64,000 nucleotides of DNA, taken from NCBI GenBank assembly GCA_002102555.1, contig MCFL01000019.1:124001-188000 (forward strand), given 5' to 3'. Source of the DNA: Catenaria anguillulae PL171 (lineage: Eukaryota > Blastocladiomycota > Blastocladiomycetes > Blastocladiales > Catenariaceae). Under the pieces are notes generated by a model. That model was given only the letters and a program-made list of their open reading frames with translations, was not told the origin of the DNA and did not search any database. A program made the translations under genes and the position numbers. Position 1 is the stretch's first letter. The number at the start of each line of letters is the position of its first letter. Positions 23,484-35,189 of this stretch are shown here, piece by piece.

Positions 23484-25027
23484 ATGACACCCGCTCCCAT
23501 GCTTTGGCTGCTTGCCTACCTAACAATTCTCCTCTTGTATTCATGCCAACCCGCGCTCGGCTCGCCCATCCCTGCTCCCAATCCTGCAATTCCACGTCCA
23601 GCAGCACATGCACAAGCACGACGTGTCGTCGTCCCACGCCGCTCACGCCAGCCCATCCGTTTCCCGCCCCAACTCACCACACCCATTCCAAACTCATTCA
23701 TTGTCACCACCCGCCCCTCGGCCAACCTGTCGGCAATCATTGACCGCCACATTCCCGCACGCAGCGCGTCCTCCTCCTCGGCAACGCACAAAGTCCACCA
23801 CCGGTTCTCGATCGGCCACGCAGGCTTTCGCGGATTTGCCGCCACGTTCCCGCCGTCCACCCTCACCCAGCTCCGAGCAGACCCTGCTGTGCTGGCCATC
23901 GAACCGGATGTGATTGTTAATGCCTCTTCCACACAACTCAACCCGCCATCGTGGGGATTGGCGCGCATCTCTCAGCGCGGCGCGCGGAACCCGAATGCAA
24001 ATGTATTCGCATATCCAAAAAGCGAAGGAAAAAACGTTGACGTGTATGTGCTCGACACGGGCATCTTGGCAAGTCACCCAGAGTTTCTCGACAAGGGCAA
24101 GAGTCGCGTCGAGTCGGGTTGGAAAGCCGATCCATCATGGCCTGTACGTACACCCATACACTCGCCCGATAGACCAATTTTACCTCATTCATTTGTGCAT
24201 GTGTAGGATACGGATGATAATGGCCACGGCACCCACGTCGCAGCACTCATTGCCGGGTCCACCTTTGGCGTCGCCAAATCCGCAACCCTGATTCCCGTCA
24301 AAGTCCTTTCGCGTACTGGCGCAGGTACCCTGTCCACGATTCTGGCCGGCATCAACTATGTGACTGACCGCGCACGCCACAAGGGCCGCACCGTGGTCGC
24401 CAACCTAAGCTTTGGTGGAATTCTGTCGCAAGCGCAACACGCAGCCATTAGCGCGGCCATTGCCGAGGGCGTGGTGGCCGTGGCCGCGGCAGGAAATGAT
24501 GCGGGCGATGCGTGTGAAACAAGTCCGGCAGCAGCGCCTGGTGTGATCACGGTAGGCAGTGCAACGCTCGACGACGAGCTGGATTTGTTTAGCAATTATG
24601 GTACCTGTGTGGATCGTACGTTGGCTCCATTCTTGAGAAGCATGGATGTCAACTCTTTGGCTGAGCGGGCGTCTCGACTCTCGTCCGCCCGTAGTGATTG
24701 CTCCAGGAACAGGCATATTGAGCGCATGGAACGATGGACAGTCCAGGGTCATGGACGGAACCAGCTTTGCCGCGTACGTTTTGTCATAATTGGTTTGAGC
24801 CTTTTCCTCCAATCCGGCCCCTTTTTAGTCATGACGAGATTCCCGCATACTCTTGTAGCCCACACGTCTCTGGTGCCGCTGCACTTCTTCTCTCGCTTCG
24901 CCCACCAATGTCACCCGCTGAAGTCTCACGCACGCTCGTGTCGCGGGCCACTCTAAACGTGATTCAAGGCGACTTGGCGGGCACACCCAATCGGCTGCTG
25001 TACGTTGACGAGTCGAGGCAGGTTTGA
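23484..25027 (+). CDS. Secreted subtilisin-like serine protease (S8, proteinase K type)
   Basis: Four exons (23484-24143, 24207-24615, 24695-24773, 24859-25027) give 438 residues. The ATG at 23484 starts a signal peptide ('MLWLLAYLTILLLYSC', cleavage near ALGS). An inhibitor I9-type propeptide follows ('SFIVTTRP' to 'LAIEPDVIV', about 70-150). The catalytic triad is visible: Asp191 in VYVLDTGI, His227 in NGHGTHVA and Ser380 in DGTSFAA. AAAGND carries the oxyanion asparagine, and PHVSGAAALLL follows the serine. The enzyme is expected to be exported and to hydrolyse extracellular protein, as do proteinase-K-like enzymes of saprotrophic and nematode- or insect-attacking fungi. Length is normal for the family. 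All three introns use the donor GTACGT. An in-frame ATG at 23406 is rejected because it would bury the signal peptide. Confidence 0.93.
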
Positions 25028-25549
25028 GAGAGAGAAAGAGCCGACGGACGTTTTTTTTTCCCCCTTTGGATGATTGCACATTTGTTTCTTTTTTGCTGAT
25101 GTGAACACTTGATCTATCACTCACACTTTCATCATTGCCCGACTTTCACGCCTCTCACGTTTGTCTTTTGTGTTCAAATGCCACTCATTCGCTTGCTGGT
25201 AGTTTCCTCTCACATTCACATTGTCGCCCAAGCTATCTCCATTATGTATGTGCCACCGCACTGGTAAGTTGCCGACGACACCATCTCTTGTCCATAGTCC
25301 ATTCACTTCGCTCAAGTTGGGTTGGATGCTCGACTTGACAGGATGGATTCGCGGGGGAAACTAGTGATTCCATTCAGTATACGAACAACAAAGCATCAAG
25401 AACAGATAAATCAAATGTACACAGGATCCATTCGTCGACTCGACCAAGAAAAGCACAAGTCAAGAACAAGAACCAAATGTCGGGGTGGGATGGGGGAATC
25501 CATACATGCAACCAACCCATGCCCGCGTCATACAAACACTCGCAAACAC
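25028..25549. other. Convergent intergenic region
   Basis: 522 bp between the protease stop and the stop of the minus-strand gene. It includes a run of T followed by C after 25055, consistent with a 3' untranslated region. No gene was seen. Confidence 0.4.
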
Positions 25550-26913
25550 TCAAAACTCATGCACAAAGTCGCGCATGCCCACAGGCGTCTTGATAATCGC
25601 CACGCGAATCCGCTCCGCGCCGCCCACCACCTCGGTGCCGCCGTCGTTACTGGTCGCGCGATCGCCCGCCGCGGATGCAATGTACACAAGTGACACGCCA
25701 CGGAGCATGCGTGTATCTAGCGCGAGCGCGGGCGCGGGCGGCGGATCACCTTGCTTGATACCCGATCCGCGAACGTTGCATTTCGCCGGCCCCACAGGTG
25801 GTTTGGAGATGCGGCCGTGCCGAACGCCCTGGAACGGCGGCGGCGCAGACGCGGGTGGGCGGCACGAGGTGTTGGGTTCAAGATGTGACCAACATGGCGT
25901 GGAATCTGGCGCATCTTGACCTGCGCGGGATTCCATGACGGCCAACGACGATGCGTACCGACGGCCCATTGGTTCGTCGCTCGCCCAGTCTTGACCAGCC
26001 ATTCGATGCTGGTACGGAACTCTGTATTTGCGGCACACGTGGCCCGCGGCCGTTGCCGCGGCGGGACTCGCGCCCAGTGTGCTCGACACGAGCGACGTTG
26101 GCGATGGGTAGCTTTCCGCCGCGTCGGCCAATGCACCGGCAACGGCAATCATCTTGACGTGCACGGGCGTCGACTGCATGCACTTCGCCGTGGGCCACGT
26201 GGTGACTGGCCAAAACTCGATGCGCACGGCCGACATGGCGGTTGGTGGAAATGGAATCGTGATCGTGTGCGAGTGGGAATGTGAAAAGAGGAGAGCCTTG
26301 GTTGTGGGCAGCCAGGTGGGGTCGCGATCGGTGGGCGAGTGGATGCGAAAGGAGACGATGGCGGCGAGTGAGGCATTGGTGTTGGCACTTGTGGTTGTGA
26401 GCGACGACGACGACGTCAAGGGCACGGGCGGCATGGTAACTGTCAGCATCAGGTCGTGATCTTGATGCAACACGTCTGCGAGACATTCACAGAAAGGCGC
26501 GTCCATGTTATTCTAGTTTGAAAAGTGAGAGACATGTGTGAGCCAAGGACATCAATACCTGGACTCGCACTCATGGACCGTGCCCACTGTCGCTGCCTGT
26601 GTCCTTGGCCATCATCCGAGGGCATGTGTGCAACACCAAGTGCCAGTGACGGCTGGCCACCGCGATGATTCCGACCATGGTGACCGTTGCCTTGAACGAG
26701 TTCCGGACCCACAACTTGCCAAGTGGTCGGAACGGCAATGTGCTGACAAGCATTGGTGTCGCGCGGGGGAACGAGATGCAACTGCACATGCACGCGACTC
26801 GCAAGTGCGCCGAGGTGCAAGAGCCCAGATGAGTCGGCAATTGGCAGAGGAGAGAGATGAGAGCTCGCGGCGATCCGAGTAGCGGGCGAGGCCGCAGATG
26901 CGAGTGGAGCCAT
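25550..26913 (-). CDS. Two-exon protein of unknown function
   Basis: Exons 26913-26559 and 26475-25550 (intron GTATTG...CGCAG) give 426 residues. The frame is open, phase-consistent and uses coding-type codons. There is no signal peptide and no membrane span. The first exon has beta-like segments ('RVHVQLHLVPP') and a Gly/His-rich stretch. The second begins 'DVLHQDHDLMLTVTMPPV' with a Ser/Thr run, then 'HTITIPFPP' and 'VRIEFWPVTTWP', suggesting a beta-sandwich. A Pro/Ala-rich linker leads to a last beta-rich block ending in DFVHEF. I do not recognise the family. Confidence 0.65.
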
Positions 26914-29291
26914 GATGACGGAATGGGAACAGGGTATAATTGTGCAGGTCAAAGGGGGGCCGGTCAGGATGAGGGGCACGATGGTGAGCGAGAGAGCAAG
27001 CAGTCAAGTTCGATGATATGCGTGGATGCGTTAGGATACAGAATGCCGTGTTAGAGACAACGGAAAACAGTGTGTGTAATGTGTGTGTGCAGTGTGGCAG
27101 ACGCGAATTGACTGGAATTTTGGTTGAAGGGGATCATCGGCCGCACAATAAGGTGAGGGCAGATGATGCGTTACTGTCGATGGTCGGCCGCCGAGGGAGT
27201 CGAGCCAGTATTTATGCGGCCCAGCTCCTGGAAGCTGATGCCCCCATGCCAACCCGTTTCTTGAGGCCTGGAAACCAGGGAACTGGGTACCGAGCACGCT
27301 TTGAAGCACGGCGATGTGAGCTGGCCACTGCAAACGGCGCACTTTTGCATATTCGTCATTTTTACAGCGCATCCACCACGGCATCCAAAATGCGTTCAGG
27401 TGCACTCATCATTGCTCATTGCCAACATGGGAAAGTTGGCCACCGGGAGACATGACAATCCCTGACGAGGATTGATTCATGTGCCCCGCTGACACTGTGT
27501 TCTCAGATCGCCAAATTGCGTGGCCGATCGGTTCGAGACTTTGACTTTGGCTGGCCATGCTTCATTTGGTACACGGGGCTAGCCACGAATCGGTCCTGGG
27601 CCGCACTTGGATCAAGGTATGTGTCCTTGGATCGGAGGAGTCTTTCAGCTCGGTATTCGTTCTTCTCTGTTGATATTTGGATTCAAAATAGAGTGAGTCG
27701 GGTTTTATATTGTCGTCCTTTCGGTTTAGCTCTCTTGGAGCAAATCTCGAGTTCTCGGCCGTCCTGTTCGTGTGCTCGCGAACCCGTGTTCCACTCCAGA
27801 CCAAGCGGGTCTACACGTTGCGTTACTGGTGAGCCACTGAACGAAAAACACGGTGCTCAGCACTCTCAAACCGCTCAAACCTAATGACCGACCGATACCG
27901 TTGCATACAGAGGCAGACCAGAAGGTTGCACGAGTCGTGATCGGCGGCAAGGGCCTCAAGGTCGATTGGGTGTGGAAATACCAGTCTCTTGGCACATGTG
28001 TTGACCATTCTTCGTGTGGCTGCGAACTTCAATGCAACCCATGCCTACTCATTCAACTGTATGATTGACATCTTCATTGATGACAATGCATGGGTGTCGC
28101 ACGTGTGCGAATCCACTGAGAGGAAAACGTTTGATGCAAGTAAAAATTTCCAGTATTTACACAAAGCAGCAGTGGCGGATGGCCGTAAAGAAAGCGCATC
28201 TGCACATGAATTCAATTTGAAGCTGGTGGGGAAAGGAAATCTTCGCATGATTTAAAACGATCGCCATGTGAGACAATCCACAACGGCCGCTGTAAGGCAT
28301 GCGTGGCAAGGATCTCAACAAAGTAGCAATTTGCTTGGGAGAGGCGCCAATTCATCGAGCGCCTCGAGGGTCGGCTGAATATTGGTTGGGTGCTTAGATC
28401 ACAAAAAGTGCATTCGAATCAACGGTCATTCCGTGAGGTCTGAGGGTGGGTTGTGAGATATCTCTCATGCCCATGCCCCTGCCCATGCCCGAGGGCCACT
28501 CTGATGCCTTTCGTGTTGAAAGGTGTTTATTGCCAAAGCATGAGATCACGCGATTCGTAACTGTGAAACGGGACAGACTGTTTGCATGTTAGAACTGGCA
28601 TGGAAGACTTTGGGAATCATGACCTAACCTCACCGAAACGCCACCCTCCTTTGGTCAGCGTTGCAAATCAATCATGGCATCATTTCGTATCAAATTTATT
28701 AACGGCGGCCAAGAGAATGATGCCATTGCCATCCATTCGCTCACTGCTAGCTATATAACCGCCCTGTGACTGTGACACACAGCGTGACACACTGACCGTG
28801 GTCATCCTAATCTGGAGTTAACGTTGCGAGTTGGCTCGGAGATCCCGGCCGACCCGCCGACATCACCGCCACTATTTGCCAGCAGCAATCGCAACACACC
28901 CAAATCCAGAATCCAGCAGCTCTCTCTCTCCCCGCAACCCTTCAAGTGTTCAGAGCCCATCCGTTTGCTGTGGCCGCACTCGACGGGAATACTACAAGCG
29001 AATCCGACCGATCCGCTGCCTGCTCCTTGATCTCTGCTGCTCGACAACTGCATCATTCCAATATCGCCGACCGCGCCGTGGTCTCCCTGTCGTGCACTCC
29101 CCGGCGCTCGCTTCCGACCCGACCCTGTACAGGCTGCTTCGTATACAAGTATCCAGTGCCTTCCCGACCCGCCAGCGTCTCTCAAAGCTCAACATCGTTG
29201 TCTCTCGCGCTGTTCCTTCACGTTATCGTTATTTGCTCTTCTTCATTCAGTTCCTCAACATATTAATACCACCACAACTTTAAGCATCATC
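26914..29291. other. 2.4-kb region without a supported gene
   Basis: Several short open frames exist on both strands, but none has the codon use, splice structure or motifs of a gene. A small C-rich repeat built on CATGCCC lies near 28468-28490. The right-hand part is the promoter and C/T-rich leader of the acyltransferase gene. Confidence 0.45.
28752..28758 (+). promoter_or_regulatory. TATA box upstream of the acyltransferase gene
   Basis: TATATAA within 'CTAGCTATATAACCGCC', 534 bp before the start codon at 29292. The sequence after it is C/T-rich as in fungal leaders. It would imply a leader of about 500 bp, or a spliced one. Confidence 0.45.
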
Positions 29292-31843
29292 ATGGCCACA
29301 CTCGTCTACGACACGCTTGCCTGGCTCTTCAGCTTCATTATCGGCATCTTTTTCCGTGACATCCGCGTCCGCGGCCAACACTCGATCCCGAAATACGGGC
29401 CCGTCATCTTTGTTGCCGCGCCGCACCACAACCAGTTTGTCGACCCCATCATGCTCATCCGTACCGCCAACCGCCGCATCGGCTTTCTGTCTGCCCAAAA
29501 GACCATGGACCGCAAATACGTTGGCAAGTTTGCTAAGGCGTTTGGCGCCATTGGCGTTGTCCGCGCGCAAGACATTGCCGTCAAGTTGCCCGGCGCCGTC
29601 CATTTACCCGATCCAACCAACGCACCCGACACGCTGATTGTTGTTGGCGGTAAAGGTGACTTGTCTTCGCTCGTTGCCCAGGGCAAGATCGGGCCCGGGT
29701 TCTCCTTGCTTTTCAACCTGCCCATGCAACCTGGCAACCCGCAAAAGGGCGGCGAGATGGCGTGCGAGATTGCCGACGTACTGGCCAATGGCACCACCAT
29801 CAAGCTGCGCCGCGCCGTTACGGATCCCGACTTGATTGCCGCGCTCGCATTCCCCGGTGGATTGCCTGCAAAGTCGGCACCAAAGGTCGATTACCATCAA
29901 ATGTACGACGCCGTGTACGAGCGGCTCAACGACGGCCGGTGTATTGGTATTTTCCCAGAGGGCGGGTCGCACGACCGCTCAGAGTTGTTGCCGTTCAAGG
30001 CCGGCGTGGCCATCATGGCCTTGGGCGCAATGGACAAGTATCCTGGGTTGGACGTGAAGCTGGTGCCTGTTGGATTGTCCTATTTCCACGCAGATCGGTT
30101 CCGGTCCCGCGCCGTGGTTGAGTACGGTCAGCCAATCACCGTGCCCAAGGAGCTGGTTGCCCAGTATGCCAATGGCGGCAACGACAAGCGCAATGCGTGC
30201 AAGGCTCTGTTGGATGTGATTCAAGCGGCCGTGGCCAACGTGACCGTGACTGCTCCCGATTACTCTTCGCTCATGGTACGCCCCCTTTGCTCTTCGTTCG
30301 TTCGTAATCGGTCAACTCAACATGTTTGTCCTCGTTTTTCTCTGCTATAATCCAGGTCGTCCAAGCCGTCCGCCGCCTGTACCGCCCGCTCAACCGCAAG
30401 CTCACTATGGTCCAAAAACTCGAACTGACGCGCCGCCTCATGAAGGGCTACACCAAATTCAAGGACGACCCGCGCGTGCGCGACCTCGAGCAAAAAGTCC
30501 AATACTACAATCAACTGCTCGCCTACTATGGCCTCGCCGACCACCAAGTGGAACGCACCGCCATTGGCGGTCCGTCTGCGCTGCTCTTGCTCCTCAAACG
30601 CCTGGGTCTGCTCGTCATCATGGGTATCGTGGCCCTGCCCGGAACCCTGCTCAATGCGCCTATTGCCATTGCTGCCTCGCGCATTTCAACAAAGAAGGCA
30701 AAGGAGGCGCTCGCAGCAAGTACCGTCAAGATTGAAGGCCGCGACGTGCTGGCCACGTGGAAACTGCTCGTGACGCTGGTCCTCGTTCCCTTGACCTATG
30801 TCGCTTACACGCTCATTTCATGGATTCTCGTGCGCTTTGTGTTTGTGCTGGGGTCGCCATGGACCTGGCTCGTCCCGCTGGCCGTGTTTACTGGGTTGCC
30901 CTACATCTCGTTGGTGGCCTTGTCGTGGGGCGAAACGGGCGCTGATATTTACAAGTCGCTTGCCCCGCTCATGTTCTCGATCCTGCCCACACGCTGGCAC
31001 TCGTCGCACAACCTGCGCCAAGTCCGGTCGCAGCTCGCACGGGACCTCAATGACATCATCAACGAGCTCGGGCCCACCTTGTTTCCGGATTTCAAGACCT
31101 TCTTTTTGCATGATACCGTGATTCCTACCGCGCAACAATCGGCCGCGGGCCTGACCAGAGTCAGCTCTTGGGTCAGCAACTGGCTCGTCAACCAAGGAAT
31201 TGCCCCAAGCAGCAAGAGCGGTCTGAACCTGGCCCTCGAGCTGCCCGCGACCGGCTCGGCCGCCGCCGCATCCTCGACAGCGGCCCTCGCTGCTTCAGGT
31301 AAGGACAAGCCCTCGGAATCGCGGCCGCCGCACCACCCGCATGGCCTGAGCGGCGACGACCTGACACGCTACTTTGTGACGCCCGCCTCGCCCAGCCGCG
31401 AAAACTCGCTCCAAGCCGCCTCGTCCACATCGGCCAGTTCAGAGTCCATTTCCTCGTCTTCGGCCCCATCTCTGGCCCCATCCAATCGCCTGGTTGTTTC
31501 AGTCGCACCGGCATCCACCATCAACCGCACACGCTCCGGGTCGTCGCCCGCAACGCCCTCGCCCTTGCATCAAACGGCCGGGTCGTCGTCGGGCGCTGGT
31601 GCGATCACAGATTCCACAACGGCAAGCACAATGTCCAACTCGTCATGGGCGTCGTCGCAAATGGGCGTGCCATCATCTGGATCGGGCCATGCGTCCGGCG
31701 CAGAGTCGGACGACGAGGCGGGCATTGTGGTCATTAAGGCATCGGATGTGTTGAAGGCAACTACGGCCGTGACGAGTCGGGCGGGGAAGGCGAGTGGCGA
31801 GCCCAATGAGGGCAAGGCGCAAGAGGATGGGCAGCAGCAGTAG
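29292..31843 (+). CDS. Glycerol-3-phosphate O-acyltransferase, Sct1/Gpt2 type
   Basis: Two exons (29292-30275, 30356-31843; intron GTACGC...CCAG) give 823 residues. The PlsC acyltransferase core is in the N-terminal half: HHNQFVD (residues 45-51, the H-x4-D catalytic motif), 'IGVVRAQD', and FPEGGSHDR near residue 220 for phosphate binding. A long insertion between the motifs is typical of the yeast Sct1/Gpt2 (Gat2/Gat1) branch. Two to four hydrophobic segments in the second half ('LLVIMGIVALPGTLL', 'LLVTLVLVPLTYVAYTLISW', 'WTWLVPLAVFTGLPYISLVAL') anchor it in the ER. The last ~250 residues are Ser/Ala-rich and probably regulatory. The enzyme makes lysophosphatidate from glycerol-3-phosphate (or dihydroxyacetone phosphate) and acyl-CoA, the first step of glycerolipid synthesis. 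Confidence 0.9.
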
Positions 31844-32240
31844 ATTTGTTTTCTTCGTTTCTGTTTGTGTTGAGCTTGTATTTGTATTGCAGTGCATATC
31901 CCATGGTTTTCTGCTTTCTCCTTTTTTTTTCCATACACCGATTATACTTGCATTTTGTCCGACGCATGCAATGGGCGCCGACCACAATGACTGTGGAGCA
32001 CGAGTTGGGATAGGTGGACAAGTGGGCATGTTGGTGAAAGGTGGACAAAATGGCGCGTGGAGGACCAAGTGACAAAACGGACAGAACAAAAAAGGGCGAC
32101 AAAAAGTATAGGTATACAGGATTTTCATGACCGCGAGAGAATGGATAAAAGAAATGAGAAATGCAACAAAAGTTACCGACGAAACCACACAAATATCCAT
32201 CGCCAAGATGATTGAAGACGACCCAGTCACTGGGCAACGC
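31844..32240. other. Convergent intergenic region
   Basis: 397 bp between the stop codons of two converging genes, T-rich near 31920-31935. No gene or RNA was seen. Confidence 0.4.
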
Positions 32241-34463
32241 TCACTCTGCCTTTGTCTTGCCCTTCATACCCGCCGCGGCCTTCTCCACCACCAACCCTTC
32301 CTTTGCCACCTTCCGTCCTCCCATCAACACCATCACCCGCTCCCACAAAGCCTTGTCTCCGCCTTTCAGCACTGCCAATGCGCGTTTCTGATCCCACACT
32401 TTAGCCTGCGCCTTGGGGTCGCCCGGATACCTCTCCTCGGGCTTGGTCAACAACAAATTGTCGTCTTCTGGCCGCCACACCCATTCCAAGAACTGGTTGT
32501 TGGTGGTCCTGTTGAGTGCCACGAGCGCACATCGCTTGCGGTTAAAGTTGACACTGTGTAGCATGTGCAGCACTTGGTTGTAAGGTAGCTTGATGTCGCG
32601 CGCAAGGCATAGCACCCAGGTTTGGATGTCGAGGTGGGTCGAGCTCGGGTCTGCGGCCCAGTCAATGTGGGGCAGGTTGGCGGCCGGGTGTGGACCCGCG
32701 GCCGAGCCAGCGGGAGCTTGTGAGGCCTTGGAGGGTGCCCGTGGACCTGCATGTGCATGGGGCGATGTGGTGGTGGAGGAAGACGAGGCAGAGGGTGTGG
32801 GCGGCGTTGGAAAGGCGGCATGTGCTGCAGATGAGACCAAACGCGGGGGCGGCGCGCGACGTCGGGTCGAGGTGGTCGACGGTGGCGGGGCAGAGGGTGG
32901 CGCGCGCGAGATACCAGAGGCACGCAGGGGTTGGTATGGGACGGTATCTGCTTCTGCTTCTGCATCGGCAGGGTGCTCAGAATCGGAATCATGTTCGTAT
33001 TCGTTCGAACCAGTTGCTGTGGTGCTGAGATGGCGGTCAAGCTCGGACGCGTGGATCAGTGAAGAACCAGTTGCCGAGTGCCGAACGGGCTGCATGGGGT
33101 AGTTGGAGGGCAATGGCTGTGTGTCATCATCGTCCAATTGATACTCGGCGCGCTCCTCCACTTCAATGTCATCCCGAGCAGCCCATGGCTGCCGCGGCGA
33201 CAATACGCCGGCCGAACGAATGGCCTTGCCCACTACTGGACCCTGGTACGCCGCCGCCGTTGCTCGTGCATTTCGCAAACCGCCAGCTGCTGCCTTGGCC
33301 GACAAGAGCGACGGTTTCGACCGCTTGACATTGACGCGCGGCTGCATCTCTCGATCCTCGTCCGGGTCCGCGTCTTCGCCGTTGTAGACGTGCCGCGCAC
33401 GTTTGCGTGGCGACGATGACGGATGAAGCCGCTGATCCGGTCGCACGTTGCGCCGGAGCGTCGTGAGCGGCGCGGGCGACCGCTCGTTGATGGGCGCAAA
33501 GCTTGCATCCGGATCCCAGCCGACGGGCGCAATGATTTGAGTTGCGGCCTCATAATCGATCCTTGCTGGATCTGAATGCGTGTGTGGCGGTTGTCGGTCG
33601 GATGAGGCTTGTGCGCGTGATTCTGGGGACAAAGACGGCGAGCGTTTGGGCAGCGCAGCAAAGGAGACGCGACGTGGCAACGAAGGTGCTGCCGGTGCAG
33701 AGCCCCTGGGCGGTGGCGTGAATGAATATTGCGCGACAGATGGCCGAGGCGGCGAGAAGGGGGTTGTGAGCGATGTGCGCGTGGATGGAGCCGACCCCGC
33801 GGAACGACGTATGGATGAGGATGAGGGGGTAGTCGACGAGTTTGAGGTAGACAATCGTCGAATACTGAGGATGGCGGCACTCGATGTCGTTGGAGTTTGC
33901 ACGCCAACGCTTTCCGTGGACGAACTCCTTCGAGCAGCGCTGATACGTGATGCAGGTGGCTCATGGTCTTGGCCATCGTCATCACCGTTGCCTTGATCGT
34001 CCCGATCAACATCATCATCATCATCATCATCATCGTTGTGATGACTGTGACTTGTGCTGCTGCGTCTGGCGCTTGCCCTTGCTGCACCCGCAGTCGCCGC
34101 TGCCACCGCCGCGGAAGACGACCTTTGCGGCGACGGGGTCTTGAGCCATTGTGCAACAGCCACGGCAGCGGCCGACCGCGGAAACTCGTTGGCGTATGCC
34201 TTTCCCTGCTGGAGCTGGTGGCGCAACGTCTTGTTCCAAAAGTTGTACCACGAGTTGTACGAATGCGATGGACGCACGCGCGCCAGGTCGCGGCACACGT
34301 CCGTCATGGGCCGTGGCGACCGCAGCCGGTTGTTTGCATGGATGGCCGCAGCGAGTGCTTTGCGGTCCGTTTCGGTGAAGGGCACTTTGGCAGACGTCGG
34401 GGCCGCGGCCTCGATCGTTGTTGTTGTTGCCGTGGTGGACGATGATGGGGATGCGGGTGGCAT
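32241..34463 (-). CDS. Rap1-type telomere protein with N-terminal Myb and C-terminal RCT domain
   Basis: A single exon of 740 residues. Residues ~27-85 ('PFTETDRKALAAAIHANN' to 'SWYNFWNKTLRHQ') match the Myb/SANT-like domain at the start of Rap1/TERF2IP proteins. A very long disordered middle follows, rich in Ser, Pro and Arg and holding an Asp8 run. The last ~120 residues contain 'DIQTWVLCLARDIKLPYNQV' and then 'VWRPEDDNLLL'. This is the helix pattern with a W-x-P/E-E-D-D core seen in Rap1 C-terminal (RCT) domains. Rap1 acts at telomeres through a partner such as TRF2 or Taz1. The BRCT domain common in other Rap1 proteins is not obvious. Assignment rests on domain order and motifs. Confidence 0.65.
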   Translation of the reverse strand: MPPASPSSSTTATTTTIEAAAPTSAKVPFTETDRKALAAAIHANNRLRSPRPMTDVCRDLARVRPSHSYNSWYNFWNKTLRHQLQQGKAYANEFPRSAAAVAVAQWLKTPSPQRSSSAAVAAATAGAARASARRSSTSHSHHNDDDDDDDDVDRDDQGNGDDDGQDHEPPASRISAARRSSSTESVGVQTPTTSSAAILSIRRLSTSNSSTTPSSSSIRRSAGSAPSTRTSLTTPFSPPRPSVAQYSFTPPPRGSAPAAPSLPRRVSFAALPKRSPSLSPESRAQASSDRQPPHTHSDPARIDYEAATQIIAPVGWDPDASFAPINERSPAPLTTLRRNVRPDQRLHPSSSPRKRARHVYNGEDADPDEDREMQPRVNVKRSKPSLLSAKAAAGGLRNARATAAAYQGPVVGKAIRSAGVLSPRQPWAARDDIEVEERAEYQLDDDDTQPLPSNYPMQPVRHSATGSSLIHASELDRHLSTTATGSNEYEHDSDSEHPADAEAEADTVPYQPLRASGISRAPPSAPPPSTTSTRRRAPPPRLVSSAAHAAFPTPPTPSASSSSTTTSPHAHAGPRAPSKASQAPAGSAAGPHPAANLPHIDWAADPSSTHLDIQTWVLCLARDIKLPYNQVLHMLHSVNFNRKRCALVALNRTTNNQFLEWVWRPEDDNLLLTKPEERYPGDPKAQAKVWDQKRALAVLKGGDKALWERVMVLMGGRKVAKEGLVVEKAAAGMKGKTKAE
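34011..34034 (+). repeat. (ATC)8 microsatellite encoding an Asp run
   Basis: Eight ATC triplets on the plus strand are eight GAT codons on the minus strand, giving an uninterrupted Asp8 in the acidic linker of the Rap1-like protein. Repeat-length variation here would change the protein without shifting frame. Confidence 0.9.
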
Positions 34464-35189
34464 GGCTGCATGGGCTGGGTGCGTGCGGCGTCAATGCATC
34501 GAGTGGTGAAGGGTATTCTGGTTGGAAGTTAAGTCAATACCGTCGCATGTATTAAAATAAACTTCAGCCTTTGCACGCGTGAGAGTGAGAGTGAGCCATG
34601 TATTAGGGATAATATATGACAGAACGAGTTCTATTGGCCAGCCTTCCTTCCGGTATGTACTGCTCACAGCTTACTTTCCTACATGTATGGCGAGTCCATG
34701 TTGCAGGCCGACATATAGCGAGGGCAGCAAGTCCGTTGCAATTGCAATCAATTGCCCAGGGAAGGGAGGCGTCCACTCTGCTCTTGTGCTTTCGAACCGA
34801 GCTGGTGGCTGGGCTCGCACCATTCAGCATTCAGCATTCAGCGGCAGCGCGACGGACATGAGATGGACTTTGGTTGGTTCAAGTTGGACAGGACAGGACA
34901 AACTCTGCAATTGAAAATCCGCATGTGTAAGTAAGAGCACTGATTGAATCAACAAGGTATATGTACTGGGTCACGAGAACGGTGGCCGCATCGCCAAGGA
35001 CAAGGGGGCAGGACAACAATATGGTACAGGGAAATGGACGCAAGTGGAGGTAAAGCGGGTCGGGATCCGATGCGTGAGCCCCACTGGGTTCTTGTCTTTG
35101 AACATCATGTAAGAAATCATCTTCTTGTGTGCGTTGCAATGCATGTAAGAATCTCATCCGCCAACTTTGCATCTCTCTTGACAAACCGT
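34464..35189. other. Region between two minus-strand genes
   Basis: 726 bp holding the promoter of the Rap1-like gene and the 3' region of the WOPR gene. Short direct repeats of GAGTGAGA (near 34583) and CATTCAG (near 34823) occur. No coding frame is supported. Confidence 0.4.

Noticed and set aside
27516-27884. Plus-strand open frame of 122 codons in the 26.9-29.3 kb gap
   Set aside because: It lacks G/C-ending codon bias, domains and a good start context, and nearby frames are equally long by chance.
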